A stretch of 64,000 bases of DNA from Bacteroidota bacterium. Lineage in GTDB: Bacteria > Bacteroidota > Bacteroidia > Chitinophagales > LD1. Position 1 is the stretch's first letter. The number at the start of each line of letters is the position of its first letter. This document shows, piece by piece, positions 36,326 to 44,893 of this stretch. The position numbers and the translations under genes were made by a program. Below the pieces are notes generated by a model. The model was not told the origin of the DNA and searched no databases. It worked only from the letters and a program-made list of their open reading frames with translations. The stretch spans positions 136,556-200,555 of the forward strand of contig JAFDYN010000003.1 of the NCBI GenBank assembly GCA_018267385.1, written 5' to 3'.

Positions 36326-37584
36326 CCCTGCGCGAACGAGACAAGCAGCATATCTGGCATCCCTACACGCAGGAGAAGACTGCACCTGACAATATCATCA
36401 TGACGCGAGGCGAAGGAGCTTATCTGTATGACGAGAAAGGCGACCGCTATATAGATGCGACCTCTAGCTGGTGGACCAATATGCACGGCCATTCACACCG
36501 GCATATTGCGCGGCGGATAGGGGAGCAGGCAGCAAAGCTGGAGCAGGTTATCTTCTCCGGCTTCAGCCATGAGCCGGCTATAGAGCTGGCGGAGAAACTA
36601 CTCGCTATTTTGCCCGCAGGGTATGGCAAGGTCTTCTACTCTGACAATGGCTCTACGGCAATAGAGGCCGCTATCAAGATGTCGCTCCAGTACTGGGCCA
36701 ATAAAGGCACTCCACGTACCAAGGTCATCTGCTTCCGCGATGCGTATCATGGCGATACTTTTGGGGCGATGTCCGTGAGTGCCAGAGGGGTATTCACCGA
36801 TCCGTATGCGCGGCTGCTGTTTGATGTCGTCTTCCTCGATACGCCTGACTATACCAATGGTGAAACCATCAAGGCTCAACTCCGCGATGCGATAGCCCAT
36901 GATGACGTGGCTGCTTTCATCTTTGAGCCACTGGTACTCGGCTCTGCGGGCATGAAGATGTACCCTGCCGCGCTGCTCGATGAGCTGATCGGCATTTGCG
37001 CGGAGCGCAAGGTACTGACGATAGCCGATGAGGTCTTCACAGGCTTTGGCCGTACAGGCCGTATGTTTGCTACGGAGTATCTTAGGCATACTGCTGATAT
37101 CATCTGCCTGTCAAAGGGCCTCACGGGCGGTTTCCTGCCCTTTGCGGCCACGGTGACGAAGGACTACATCTATGACGCGTTCTATCACGACGAGCGGGCT
37201 AAAATGCTTTTTCATGGCCATAGCTATACCGGCAATCCGCTCGGCTGTGCAGCAGCATTGGCATCGCTGGAGGTCTTTGAGATGGAGAAGACTTTGGACC
37301 GCATCACGGCTATCTCTGCGTCTCATGCGGCTTTCGCGGAGCGGCTATCACAGCATCCGTCCATCGTGAATGTGCGTCAGCACGGTACGATACTCGCGTT
37401 TGACTTTCGCACGGAGCAGGAGGGCTATCTGAGCAATCTGCGCGACAGGCTCTACCGCTACTTCATAGACCGCCGTATCATGCTGCGCCCGCTGGGCAAT
37501 GTGCTCTATATCCTGCCGCCATACTGCATCTCCCAGGCGGACCTGGAGGAGGTGTATGAGGCTATCATGGCGTTTGATGTGTGA
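36322..37584 (+). CDS. bioA: Adenosylmethionine-8-amino-7-oxononanoate aminotransferase
   Basis: 420 residues. Converts 8-amino-7-oxononanoate to diaminopelargonate using SAM as amino donor. HIWHPYTQ, SSWWTNMHGHSH, FYSDNGSTAIEAA, FEPLVLGSAGM, ADEVFTGFGRTG and the PLP lysine in CLSKGLTGGFLP are signatures. Last gene of the operon. No bioC or bioH lies nearby, so the pimeloyl branch is encoded elsewhere. Confidence 0.95.
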   Translation: MTLRERDKQHIWHPYTQEKTAPDNIIMTRGEGAYLYDEKGDRYIDATSSWWTNMHGHSHRHIARRIGEQAAKLEQVIFSGFSHEPAIELAEKLLAILPAGYGKVFYSDNGSTAIEAAIKMSLQYWANKGTPRTKVICFRDAYHGDTFGAMSVSARGVFTDPYARLLFDVVFLDTPDYTNGETIKAQLRDAIAHDDVAAFIFEPLVLGSAGMKMYPAALLDELIGICAERKVLTIADEVFTGFGRTGRMFATEYLRHTADIICLSKGLTGGFLPFAATVTKDYIYDAFYHDERAKMLFHGHSYTGNPLGCAAALASLEVFEMEKTLDRITAISASHAAFAERLSQHPSIVNVRQHGTILAFDFRTEQEGYLSNLRDRLYRYFIDRRIMLRPLGNVLYILPPYCISQADLEEVYEAIMAFDV

Positions 37585-37675
37585 TATTCACCTCACAATA
37601 TTCCCAAATAAACGCATCGTTCCTACGTTTATACATGGAGCTGATTATATTCGTAAGGTCAAGACATCGCACACT

Positions 37676-38395
37676 TTGCGCAAGAGCCATCTCATACTAA
37701 GCCTGTCATTATGGGCAGCATTTTCTGCTACGGCACAGACTAGCCCTGTGCGTATCAATGGCACGGTAGTCGATCTCTATGACAAGACACCCGTGAGCGG
37801 CGTGAGTGTAATCAACCCCAAGAATGGCCAGAGTTATGTGACAGACGCACACGGTACCTTCAGTATCAGCGTGGGTAAGCGTGATACGCTGCTGCTCTTC
37901 CTCTCCGGCTACCAGACCATGCGCTTCAGTATGTCTGACAGCGTATTGAAAGACGCGTACTACCCTGTGTTTGAATTTGACAGGCTGCGGGCCACCACCG
38001 CACAGATGGTCATAGTCAGGCCCAAGCAGAAGCTGAGCGATATAGAAAAAGAACGCGAAAATATGGGCAAGATACCCAAGGAACTCGAGCGCCCGCAAAT
38101 GTCCATCATGAGCCCCATCAGCGCCCTGTATGACATGCTCAGTGGCCGCGCCAAGGAGCGCGAGAAGCTGCTTTCTCAGGTGCAGGATGATGAACGCCGT
38201 CGCATATACAAAGAGTTATTTAACTATTACAAGGAGGAGAAACTCTTTGACCTCCCTGATGAGTACTACGATCAGTTCATCACCTATCTCAACCTGCCGG
38301 TAGACTTCCTCAAGTATAACTCTGACTATACCATCACCAAAACTATACTCGACGCCTACAAGAAGTTTGGCTTTGAGAGAGGCTTTATCAAGTAA
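37676..38395 (+). CDS. Exported protein with CarboxypepD-regulatory-like domain
   Basis: About 239 residues if started at TTG 37676, which gives a clean signal peptide (RKSHLILSLSLWAAFSATAQ). The frame is open further upstream but overlaps bioA. Residues about 25-100 form a carboxypeptidase-regulatory-like beta-sandwich (VRINGTVVDLYDKTPVSGV, VTDAHGTFSISVGKRDTLL), common in Bacteroidota envelope proteins. The C-terminal half is charged and helical (KLSDIEKERENMGKIP, QDDERRRIYKELFNYYKEE). Likely periplasmic or outer-membrane associated, function unknown. Confidence 0.7.
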   Translation: MRKSHLILSLSLWAAFSATAQTSPVRINGTVVDLYDKTPVSGVSVINPKNGQSYVTDAHGTFSISVGKRDTLLLFLSGYQTMRFSMSDSVLKDAYYPVFEFDRLRATTAQMVIVRPKQKLSDIEKERENMGKIPKELERPQMSIMSPISALYDMLSGRAKEREKLLSQVQDDERRRIYKELFNYYKEEKLFDLPDEYYDQFITYLNLPVDFLKYNSDYTITKTILDAYKKFGFERGFIK

Positions 38396-38404
38396 GCCAT
38401 TGGT

Positions 38405-38605
38405 GGAATTTACGGAATTACAGATTTACGGAATTACAATTTTCTCGGGTAGTGATAGCCTACTCCTTATTTGTCATTCCGCAGTGAAACGAAGGAATCT
38501 TGTCTTTGATAGAAGAGAGGATATCTACGTATCTCTATGACATGACGATCAAACTCAATCGCCATTGCAATCCGTAAATCTGTAATTCGGTAAATCTGTA
38601 AATTC
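38405..38605. repeat. Composite inverted element, ATTTACGG/ATTACAG units, copy 2
   Basis: The left arm (38405-38437) and right arm (38568-38605) are inverted relative to each other and share the unit ATTTACGGAATTACAG with copy 1. The interior differs: it begins TTTGTCATTCCGCAGTGAAA and ends ATGACATGACGATCAAA, halves of another dispersed motif. The element almost exactly fills the gap between two convergent stop codons (38395 and 38614). Confidence 0.85.
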
Positions 38606-38613
38606 AAAAGAAA

Positions 38614-39699
38614 CTACTGATTAGCATACACGCCCACCGGCACGGTATGGATCCAGCCAAAGACGTCCTCCGCCTTGCCTGACTTAATATCCATAAAGCG
38701 CTTCTTGAGCTTATTGCTCATCTCGCGGGTCTCTACCGGAGGTAGTTCGTAGTCCTCACCTTTGTAGTGGAAGGCGCCGATATGAGAGATGACCGCAGCC
38801 GTACCGCAGCCAAACATATCTTCCAGCTTGCCCTCGTGGTAGGCGTTAATCACTTCGTCTACTGATATGTCGCGCTCTTGCACGATATAGCCCTCGTCCT
38901 CGGCCAGGCGGATCATGCTATCACGTGTCACGCCATCCAGTATCGTACCCTGATCGAGGCCCGGAGTGACCAGCACCCCATCTATCACAAAGAAGATATT
39001 CATCGTACCTATCTCCTGGAAGTAGCGGTGATGGATACCATCCAGCCACAACAGCTGGTCATAGCCCAGTTTCTGCGCCTCCTGCATCGGCATCATGGCA
39101 GCACCATAGTTACCCGCAGCTTTAGCAAAGCCTACACCACCCGGGGCGGCACGGACATATTTCTCTGATATATAAACCTTTACAGGTTTGGTATAATAAG
39201 CGCCCACTGGGCAGGTGAAGATGCAGAAGCGGTAATGCTCAGCTACGCGTATGCCTACATATTTCTCTGTAGCAAACATAAATGGGCGGATATAAAGGCT
39301 GGACAGCGGCTCATTAGGTATCCAGGCGCGGTCCAGCGTCAGGAGCTTGTCCAGCGCATTCATAAAGAGCTCCTCCGGCAGTGTAGGCATGGCCAGACGG
39401 GTAGCGGAGATATTGAGGCGGTTCCAGTTCTTCAGCGGGCGGAAGACGATCGGGTTGCCATCTTCATCACGCTCAGCCTTCATACCCTCAAACAGGGCCT
39501 GACCATAGTGGATAGCCGAGGTAGCAGGGTGCAGGCTGAAGTCGCCAAATGGCACGATACGGCAGTCATGCCAGTCACCATCATAATAATCAGCTATAAA
39601 CATATGATCGGAAAAGTACTTGCCAAACGGAAGATTCTTAAAATCGATCTCGCTGACATGAGACTTAGGCGCTTTTTCGACAGATATTTTATAGCTCAT
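38614..39699 (-). CDS. ilvE: Branched-chain amino-acid aminotransferase
   Basis: 361 residues of the larger, eukaryote-like (type II) BCAT form. FGKYFSDHMFIADYYDG, HYGQALFEGMKA, the PLP lysine in FAKAAGNYGAAM and GTMNIFFVIDG are present. Converts branched 2-oxo acids and glutamate in valine, leucine and isoleucine synthesis or breakdown. Single gene. Confidence 0.92.
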   Translation of the reverse strand: MSYKISVEKAPKSHVSEIDFKNLPFGKYFSDHMFIADYYDGDWHDCRIVPFGDFSLHPATSAIHYGQALFEGMKAERDEDGNPIVFRPLKNWNRLNISATRLAMPTLPEELFMNALDKLLTLDRAWIPNEPLSSLYIRPFMFATEKYVGIRVAEHYRFCIFTCPVGAYYTKPVKVYISEKYVRAAPGGVGFAKAAGNYGAAMMPMQEAQKLGYDQLLWLDGIHHRYFQEIGTMNIFFVIDGVLVTPGLDQGTILDGVTRDSMIRLAEDEGYIVQERDISVDEVINAYHEGKLEDMFGCGTAAVISHIGAFHYKGEDYELPPVETREMSNKLKKRFMDIKSGKAEDVFGWIHTVPVGVYANQ

Positions 39700-39769
39700 A
39701 TGTGTTGGTTTTGCCCCTCAAAGGTAGAATAAATTTCAGGGGGGTCAAACTTAGTTATCCATAAAGCCT

Positions 39770-39777
39770 TAGTTTTG
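39770..39777 (+). promoter_or_regulatory. -7 box TAGTTTTG
   Basis: Exact match to TAnnTTTG, 36 bases upstream of the following gene. No clear TTG is seen at -33. Confidence 0.4.
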
Positions 39778-39813
39778 CACAGGGCCGGGCAAACCATCCG
39801 GCTACGGTAAAGC

Positions 39814-40263
39814 ATGGAACTCAGCGGGATATACAAAAAAGACAAGCTATACGATATACATTCGCCTGCGGCGAAAATTCCTCCACCGCCGATCCCCGAG
39901 GGTTACAACCGGGTAGCGGTCTTGTACGAATATCCGGAGGCGGAAGAACTGCCTCAGGATAAGGTAGCTTTTATGGCCAAAGTGATAGAGGCAGGTATGA
40001 AGCTCCAGCCGGCCCATACACTCACCGCCAATCTCTCCTACAGTGCCCTGACCCTACAAAAATTAGCAGAGGAGTACAACACGCAGCGCGTGGTGATATT
40101 TGGTGCGGACTGGATCAGCCATCTGCGCAATGCTCATATAGATAAAAATGAAATATGCCTGCTCTACAGCATGCGGGTACTCTGCACCGACACGCTGGAT
40201 GTGATCAATGCCAATGATACGGCCAAAAAGAATTTCTGGGGCCAGCTGAAAAAGCTATTTTGA
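39814..40263 (+). CDS. Conserved cytoplasmic protein of unknown function
   Basis: 149 residues, not recognised with confidence. No signal or membrane segment. A proline run (AKIPPPPIP) is followed by an alpha/beta domain: VAVLYEYPEAEELPQDKVAF, LQPAHTLTANLSYSALTLQK, RVVIFGADWISHLRNA and a conserved-looking end LDVINANDTAKKNFWGQLKK. The layout recalls small accessory subunits such as DNA polymerase III psi, but that is a guess. Own promoter-like -7 box upstream. Confidence 0.6.
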   Translation: MELSGIYKKDKLYDIHSPAAKIPPPPIPEGYNRVAVLYEYPEAEELPQDKVAFMAKVIEAGMKLQPAHTLTANLSYSALTLQKLAEEYNTQRVVIFGADWISHLRNAHIDKNEICLLYSMRVLCTDTLDVINANDTAKKNFWGQLKKLF

Positions 40264-40295
40264 TCGCTCAGTCATAGATATATTGTATAAAAACC

Positions 40296-40745
40296 ATGAC
40301 TATGCGCCGCCTTACCTTTTTATTCATCATCACGCTCGCACTCACTTCCTGTCAGAGGCTAAAGGACAAAAGCAAGGAAGCCATCAAAGAAAGTGGCAAT
40401 GCAGTAGGGCAGGGGGCTTCACAGTTTGCTGAGGGGGTCAGGAATGGAGTGGATCATACCTTCCAGTCGCATGTGGAGGTGGATAGTATTCTGGGGCGTT
40501 CTGGTTTTAATACGGGCAAGTTTTCTATCCAGAAAACGGATTCGTTTTATATCCTGTCAGTGTACTGTATTTTTGAGAAAAATATAGACAGGGAGATATC
40601 TGTACGAGTTTTTGATGAGAAGGGTCAGGAATACGGCCGCAGCCATACGCATGTCATGGGCCATGCCGGAGACGCCAGCTACCTGGACTTTCATTTTGAT
40701 CCGCGCACGGATATAGAAAGCCGCAGCAGGTTTGTATTGCAGTAA
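40296..40745 (+). CDS. Small lipoprotein
   Basis: 149 residues. Signal peptide with lipobox LTSC (Cys18 from the first ATG). An amphipathic helical part (KEAIKESGNAVGQGASQFAEG) is followed by a beta-rich domain (FSIQKTDSFYILSVYCIFEKN). Envelope protein of unknown role. A second ATG two codons later works equally well. Confidence 0.65.
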   Translation: MTMRRLTFLFIITLALTSCQRLKDKSKEAIKESGNAVGQGASQFAEGVRNGVDHTFQSHVEVDSILGRSGFNTGKFSIQKTDSFYILSVYCIFEKNIDREISVRVFDEKGQEYGRSHTHVMGHAGDASYLDFHFDPRTDIESRSRFVLQ

Positions 40746-40832
40746 GTTTATGTCAGGCTACACCCTTTGCTCTCTTGGATCATAAATATCCACACCTTTT
40801 CCCCGCACTTAGGATGTGATAATTAATTTCTT

Positions 40833-40840
40833 TAGCTTTG
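40833..40840 (+). promoter_or_regulatory. -7 box TAGCTTTG upstream of pyrG
   Basis: Exact TAnnTTTG. It would give pyrG an untranslated leader of about 130 bases. The leader contains short stems such as GGCCACACAGGCC and CTTCTCGCAGAGGAG. Confidence 0.5.
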
Positions 40841-40975
40841 CATGACCAAAGTCGGTGAGCAAACGCTAGCCCTTCTGACGGACGCCCCGGCCACACAGGC
40901 CAGTCATCATTCTTCTCGCAGAGGAGAGGGCTGTTTCCCCATCTTTAGTCACAAAACCAATAAAAAACTGCTGTC

Positions 40976-42613
40976 ATGGCTAAGTATATATTTGTGACCG
41001 GAGGGGTAACCTCTTCGTTGGGTAAAGGTATTTTTGCCGCCTCGCTGGCCAAGCTGCTGCAGGCGCGCGGGCATCGCGTTACCATCCAGAAATTTGACCC
41101 CTATATCAATGTCGATCCGGGTACGCTCAATCCCTACGAGCACGGCGAGTGCTACGTGACGGAAGACGGCGCAGAGACCGATCTCGACCTCGGCCACTAC
41201 GAGCGATTCCTGAATGTGCCTACCTCACAAGCCAATAACGTGACCACCGGCCGTGTCTACCAGTATGTGATAAACAAAGAGCGCGAGGGCGCCTACCTGG
41301 GCAAGACAGTGCAGGTAATACCACATATCACTGATGAGATCAAGCGCCGCATGCTCCTGCTGGGGCAGACTGGCGAGTATGATATCGTGATCACTGAGCT
41401 GGGCGGTACTGTGGGTGATATAGAGGCGCAGCCATATATAGAGACTGTGCGCCAGATCATCTGGGAGCTGGGCCATAATAATGTACTGGTGTGCCATCTC
41501 ACCCTGATACCATACCTCAAGTCGGCTAAAGAACTCAAGACCAAGCCGACCCAGCACTCTGTGAAGGAGCTGCAATCATACGGCCTGCAGCCGGATATCC
41601 TGGTGTGCCGCACGGAGCATCCGCTGTCTGACGACCTGAAGCGCAAGCTGGCACTCTTCTGCAATGTGAGCAATGACTCTGTGATACAGGCCTCTGACAT
41701 GGAGACCATCTATGACATACCACTGGAGTACCAGCGGGAGAAGCTGGACCAGACAGTTCTGCGCAAACTGGAACTGCCGATAGAAGGCGAGCCTAACCTG
41801 GATAAGTGGAAGACCTTTATACAAAGGCTGAAGAATCCGACCTCTCAGGTGCGCATAGGTCTGGTGGGCAAATACATCGAGCTGCAGGATGCCTACAAGT
41901 CCATCTTTGAATCCTTTATCCATGCGGGTGTGGCCAATAACTGCAAGGTGATAGTCGAGTCTATCCACTCTGAGGACCTGGAGGAGGGCAATATAGCCTC
42001 TACCCTGGGCCATCTGGATGGCATACTGGTAGCGCCGGGCTTTGGCAGCCGTGGGATAGAAGGCAAGATAGCTGCGATCAAATACGTGCGCGAGCATAAT
42101 ATCCCATTCCTCGGTATCTGCCTCGGTATGCAGATGGCAGTGATAGAGTGGGGCCGCCACATGCTGGGCCTGGCCGATGCACACTCTACGGAGATGAACC
42201 CCGACTCAGGCAATCAGGTGATCTGCATGATGGAGGAGCAGAAGAAGATCAGCGCCAAGGGCGGCACGATGCGTCTCGGCGCGTACAAGTGCGCCATCAC
42301 GCCGGGTACTAAGGCCTTTGACGCCTATGGCAGCACCAATATCACTGAGCGCCACCGCCACCGCTATGAGTTTAATAACGAATACCTGGATGCCTACGAG
42401 CAGTCAGGCATGATAGCCTCCGGCAAAAACCCTGATACGGGCCTCGTAGAGATCGTAGAGGTGCCTAATCATCCGTGGTTTGTGGGTGTGCAGTTTCACC
42501 CCGAGCTGAAGTCTACGGTAGAGAATCCGCATCCTGTCTTCATAGGCCTGATCAAGGCTGCTATGGAGTACAAGCAGAAGCGGGTAGGCGCCAAGGCGAT
42601 GCAGGAGGCGTAG
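40976..42613 (+). CDS. pyrG: CTP synthase
   Basis: 545 residues. Makes CTP from UTP, ATP and glutamine. The synthetase half has [13 protein letters not shown] and [13 protein letters not shown]; the glutaminase half has the nucleophile Cys in [12 protein letters not shown] and the His/Glu in QFHPELKS. Full length. Preceded by an unusually long, repeat-containing leader. Confidence 0.97.
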   Translation: MAKYIFVTGGVTSSLGKGIFAASLAKLLQARGHRVTIQKFDPYINVDPGTLNPYEHGECYVTEDGAETDLDLGHYERFLNVPTSQANNVTTGRVYQYVINKEREGAYLGKTVQVIPHITDEIKRRMLLLGQTGEYDIVITELGGTVGDIEAQPYIETVRQIIWELGHNNVLVCHLTLIPYLKSAKELKTKPTQHSVKELQSYGLQPDILVCRTEHPLSDDLKRKLALFCNVSNDSVIQASDMETIYDIPLEYQREKLDQTVLRKLELPIEGEPNLDKWKTFIQRLKNPTSQVRIGLVGKYIELQDAYKSIFESFIHAGVANNCKVIVESIHSEDLEEGNIASTLGHLDGILVAPGFGSRGIEGKIAAIKYVREHNIPFLGICLGMQMAVIEWGRHMLGLADAHSTEMNPDSGNQVICMMEEQKKISAKGGTMRLGAYKCAITPGTKAFDAYGSTNITERHRHRYEFNNEYLDAYEQSGMIASGKNPDTGLVEIVEVPNHPWFVGVQFHPELKSTVENPHPVFIGLIKAAMEYKQKRVGAKAMQEA

Positions 42614-42644
42614 TTGGACACTACTTTGCAGAAGCCTTGCCGAT

Positions 42645-43412
42645 ATGAAACCGCATGTACTACTAATATTTCTGTCGCTCATGGCGCTTTGTGGTTGCAC
42701 AGGTGACCACAAAGGCAAAATTGATAATGAGATAACCTTTACGGCGACACATCCGCGCCAGGGCAACCTGTTCGACTCTATACACGATTTACGCCTAAGG
42801 GAGATAACCGGAAAAGATTCCATCGAGCTATTGGCTGTACATCACGTGGTGGCGCAGGGAGAAGCTGTAGAGCAGATACTCTATCTGGACCGCAGCGCGG
42901 CGAGACTGGACAAATTCAGGTTGGAATCGAATGGCTTTGGGCCAATGGAATTTGATTCCGGTATACTACGGCATAATCCTCTGCCCGCCATGAACGGAAG
43001 CTATGTGCAGGTCTTCAGCTATAAAGGCCAGTACATAATGGCCAATGTCGGCGACCAGGTCAATAGTGAGCAAATGGTAGTGACAGACAGCGCTATCGTA
43101 TGGATACCTAATGGATTTAACTTTTTGTATTATAAAAGCGGTCAGCAGTCTGGTAATATTGTGACCTACGTAGTGGCTGATGAGCAACGGAAGTCAACAG
43201 ACACCATTCAGATCAAAATGCTGGGCGGTTCATACAATCTGCAACTCTGGCACTGGCCTCATGAATATGGCTCTAATTACGTCATGATGATGCCTATTGA
43301 AAATCTAGGTAATGTACCTGAGATCAATGCGCACAACAATAAATCGATGGACGGCAATATGGATGTAACATTTGACAGGATCAACTACGATTCAATTATG
43401 AATAGCAAGTAG
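42645..43412 (+). CDS. Lipoprotein, function unknown
   Basis: 255 residues. Signal peptide with lipobox LCGC. The rest is beta-rich with Asp/Asn-rich ends and no family recognised. It precedes another lipoprotein gene by a few bases, so the two may be one operon. Confidence 0.6.
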   Translation: MKPHVLLIFLSLMALCGCTGDHKGKIDNEITFTATHPRQGNLFDSIHDLRLREITGKDSIELLAVHHVVAQGEAVEQILYLDRSAARLDKFRLESNGFGPMEFDSGILRHNPLPAMNGSYVQVFSYKGQYIMANVGDQVNSEQMVVTDSAIVWIPNGFNFLYYKSGQQSGNIVTYVVADEQRKSTDTIQIKMLGGSYNLQLWHWPHEYGSNYVMMMPIENLGNVPEINAHNNKSMDGNMDVTFDRINYDSIMNSK

Positions 43413-43417
43413 CTTTG
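43410..43417 (+). promoter_or_regulatory. -7 box TAGCTTTG overlapping a stop codon
   Basis: The box begins with the TAG stop of the upstream lipoprotein gene and ends 6 bases before the ATG at 43424. If it is used, the downstream transcript would be nearly leaderless. Confidence 0.4.
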
Positions 43418-43423
43418 CACGGC

Positions 43424-44254
43424 ATGAAGTACCTCACTCTCTTATTGCCAATATGCCTGCTGATGGGTGCTTGCCATGCACGCATACAGCAGACAGATAC
43501 TATATCTGAGCGTGGCCCTGACAGTATCTATGCGGCCTATCTGGTCATGGCGCGCTGCCTGCCGGACTCGATGGGGAAGATAGCGCCCTATGTGGCGACA
43601 GAGCGGGATTCCGGCACTATATACGAAGTGCTCGACTCGCCTTATCTCGCTATAGGCAGGCTGATAGATACCACGCATGTTTTTGCAGTGTCGTGCAGGA
43701 ATGTAAATGACGATAGTGCTGCCCTCGGTATCTATAGCTATGATAACGGATGGAAAGCTGCCAGAAAGTTTACGGTGCCCTTTGGCGTGCAGTTCATTTC
43801 TTATGTCAATACAGATACAGATGCTGCGCATCTGGAGATCATGCTCAGCAGCACGGGTACGCTGGTCAGGGGTGGCAGACACCGGCTTTATCGGTACTAC
43901 GCTCCGTCCGGCTATTGGGCTTATGGCGGGGAGTTCTTTTGTGGACCGGATGAGGTCAGCCCTGAGACTACGGGTAGCGGCTGTAAGATTGACGCCGCTC
44001 ACAACAGGATATGGGTAACCTCAGAAGGAGTAGATGGGAATGCGGGTAGGTCTACCTACATCTGGCGGGGTACTGCTCTGATACTCCTCAGCGAGGTGCA
44101 GATAGATAAGCTACCGCAAGGCCGTGTACTGAGCTATAGTATCAATGCTGATAGCTGCATATGCAATGAGGAGACAACAGTATTTACAGAACCATTGAAT
44201 GAAAAGAGTCCGCGCTACAAAAAATACTGGGACCACTTCTTTGATCTGAAGTAG
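43424..44254 (+). CDS. Lipoprotein, function unknown
   Basis: About 276 residues. Signal peptide with lipobox MGAC (MKYLTLLLPICLLMGAC). No family recognised; the body is a beta-rich domain with WAYGGEFFCGPDE and YSINADSCICNEE. The ATG at 43424 is chosen over one three codons upstream because it starts the signal peptide directly. Confidence 0.6.
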   Translation: MKYLTLLLPICLLMGACHARIQQTDTISERGPDSIYAAYLVMARCLPDSMGKIAPYVATERDSGTIYEVLDSPYLAIGRLIDTTHVFAVSCRNVNDDSAALGIYSYDNGWKAARKFTVPFGVQFISYVNTDTDAAHLEIMLSSTGTLVRGGRHRLYRYYAPSGYWAYGGEFFCGPDEVSPETTGSGCKIDAAHNRIWVTSEGVDGNAGRSTYIWRGTALILLSEVQIDKLPQGRVLSYSINADSCICNEETTVFTEPLNEKSPRYKKYWDHFFDLK

Positions 44255-44260
44255 GGATTG

Positions 44261-44299
44261 TATTATCTCACTACTCAATACCCACTACTCACTACTTCT
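44261..44299 (-). repeat. Direct repeat F, copy 1
   Basis: A 39-base TATTATCTCACTACTCAATA-type sequence. It overlaps the 3' end of the GNAT gene and supplies its last codons and stop. The second copy, 44855-44893, is in the same orientation. Confidence 0.7.
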
Positions 44300-44839
44300 C
44301 AAAAGCGAATAAACAGCCGAGTCCAGAAACTTGCCATTGTAGTACCAGTTCTCCTTGAAGTGGCCTTCTTTGATGAAGCCATTATTCTCCAGTAGCTGGA
44401 TGGAGGCGGCATTATTGGGATTGACATTGGCCTCTACGGAGTGGAGGTTCATACGCTGCCAGCCATAGTCCAGTATGGTCTGCAGCGCCTCATGCATATA
44501 GCCGCGGCCCTGATGGTCGGGATGTATGGTGTAGCCTATCTCGGCACGCCGGTGGCCTGCATCTATGCGCCAGAAGCCTGCGGTGCCTATGAGCTTGCGC
44601 TTGCCCTGCAGCGCGATGCCCCAGACGATGCCCTCGCGGTTTTGCTGGGTCTCCTTCAGCCGGTTTATAAAGGCGGAAGTAGCCTCTACGGATGCGTCAG
44701 GGTCGCGGTCCAGGTAGGCCATGATACGCGGGTCCGAGCGCAGCACGTGTATCTCCTGCGCATCGAGATAGCCTATCTCGCGCAGTACCAGCCGCTCAGT
44801 CTGTAATATCGGAAATGGATCGAAGTCTAACGTCAGCAT
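44285..44839 (-). CDS. GNAT-family N-acetyltransferase (RimJ-like)
   Basis: 184 residues. The acetyl-CoA loop is IHPDHQGRGYMHEAL and the C-terminal block is VNPNNAASIQLLENNGF, the RimJ/RimL class that acetylates protein N-termini or small molecules. The last residues (RSSE) and the stop codon are encoded by a dispersed repeat, and another copy of the repeat lies just upstream of the start, so the gene is bracketed by direct repeats. Confidence 0.85.
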   Translation of the reverse strand: MLTLDFDPFPILQTERLVLREIGYLDAQEIHVLRSDPRIMAYLDRDPDASVEATSAFINRLKETQQNREGIVWGIALQGKRKLIGTAGFWRIDAGHRRAEIGYTIHPDHQGRGYMHEALQTILDYGWQRMNLHSVEANVNPNNAASIQLLENNGFIKEGHFKENWYYNGKFLDSAVYSLLRSSE

Positions 44840-44854
44840 AGGAGGGTATTTGTG

Positions 44855-44893
44855 TATTATCTCAATACTAAATACTTACTACTTAAGACTTCT
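44855..44893 (-). repeat. Direct repeat F, copy 2
   Basis: A 39-base sequence beginning TATTATCTCAATACTAAATA. It reaches the stop codon of ychF. Direct orientation relative to copy 1; together they flank the GNAT gene. Confidence 0.7.

Noticed and set aside
40842..40997. 51-codon upstream frame overlapping the pyrG start
   Set aside because: Its ATG lies immediately after the -7 box, probably before the transcript begins, and the peptide has no protein-like features.
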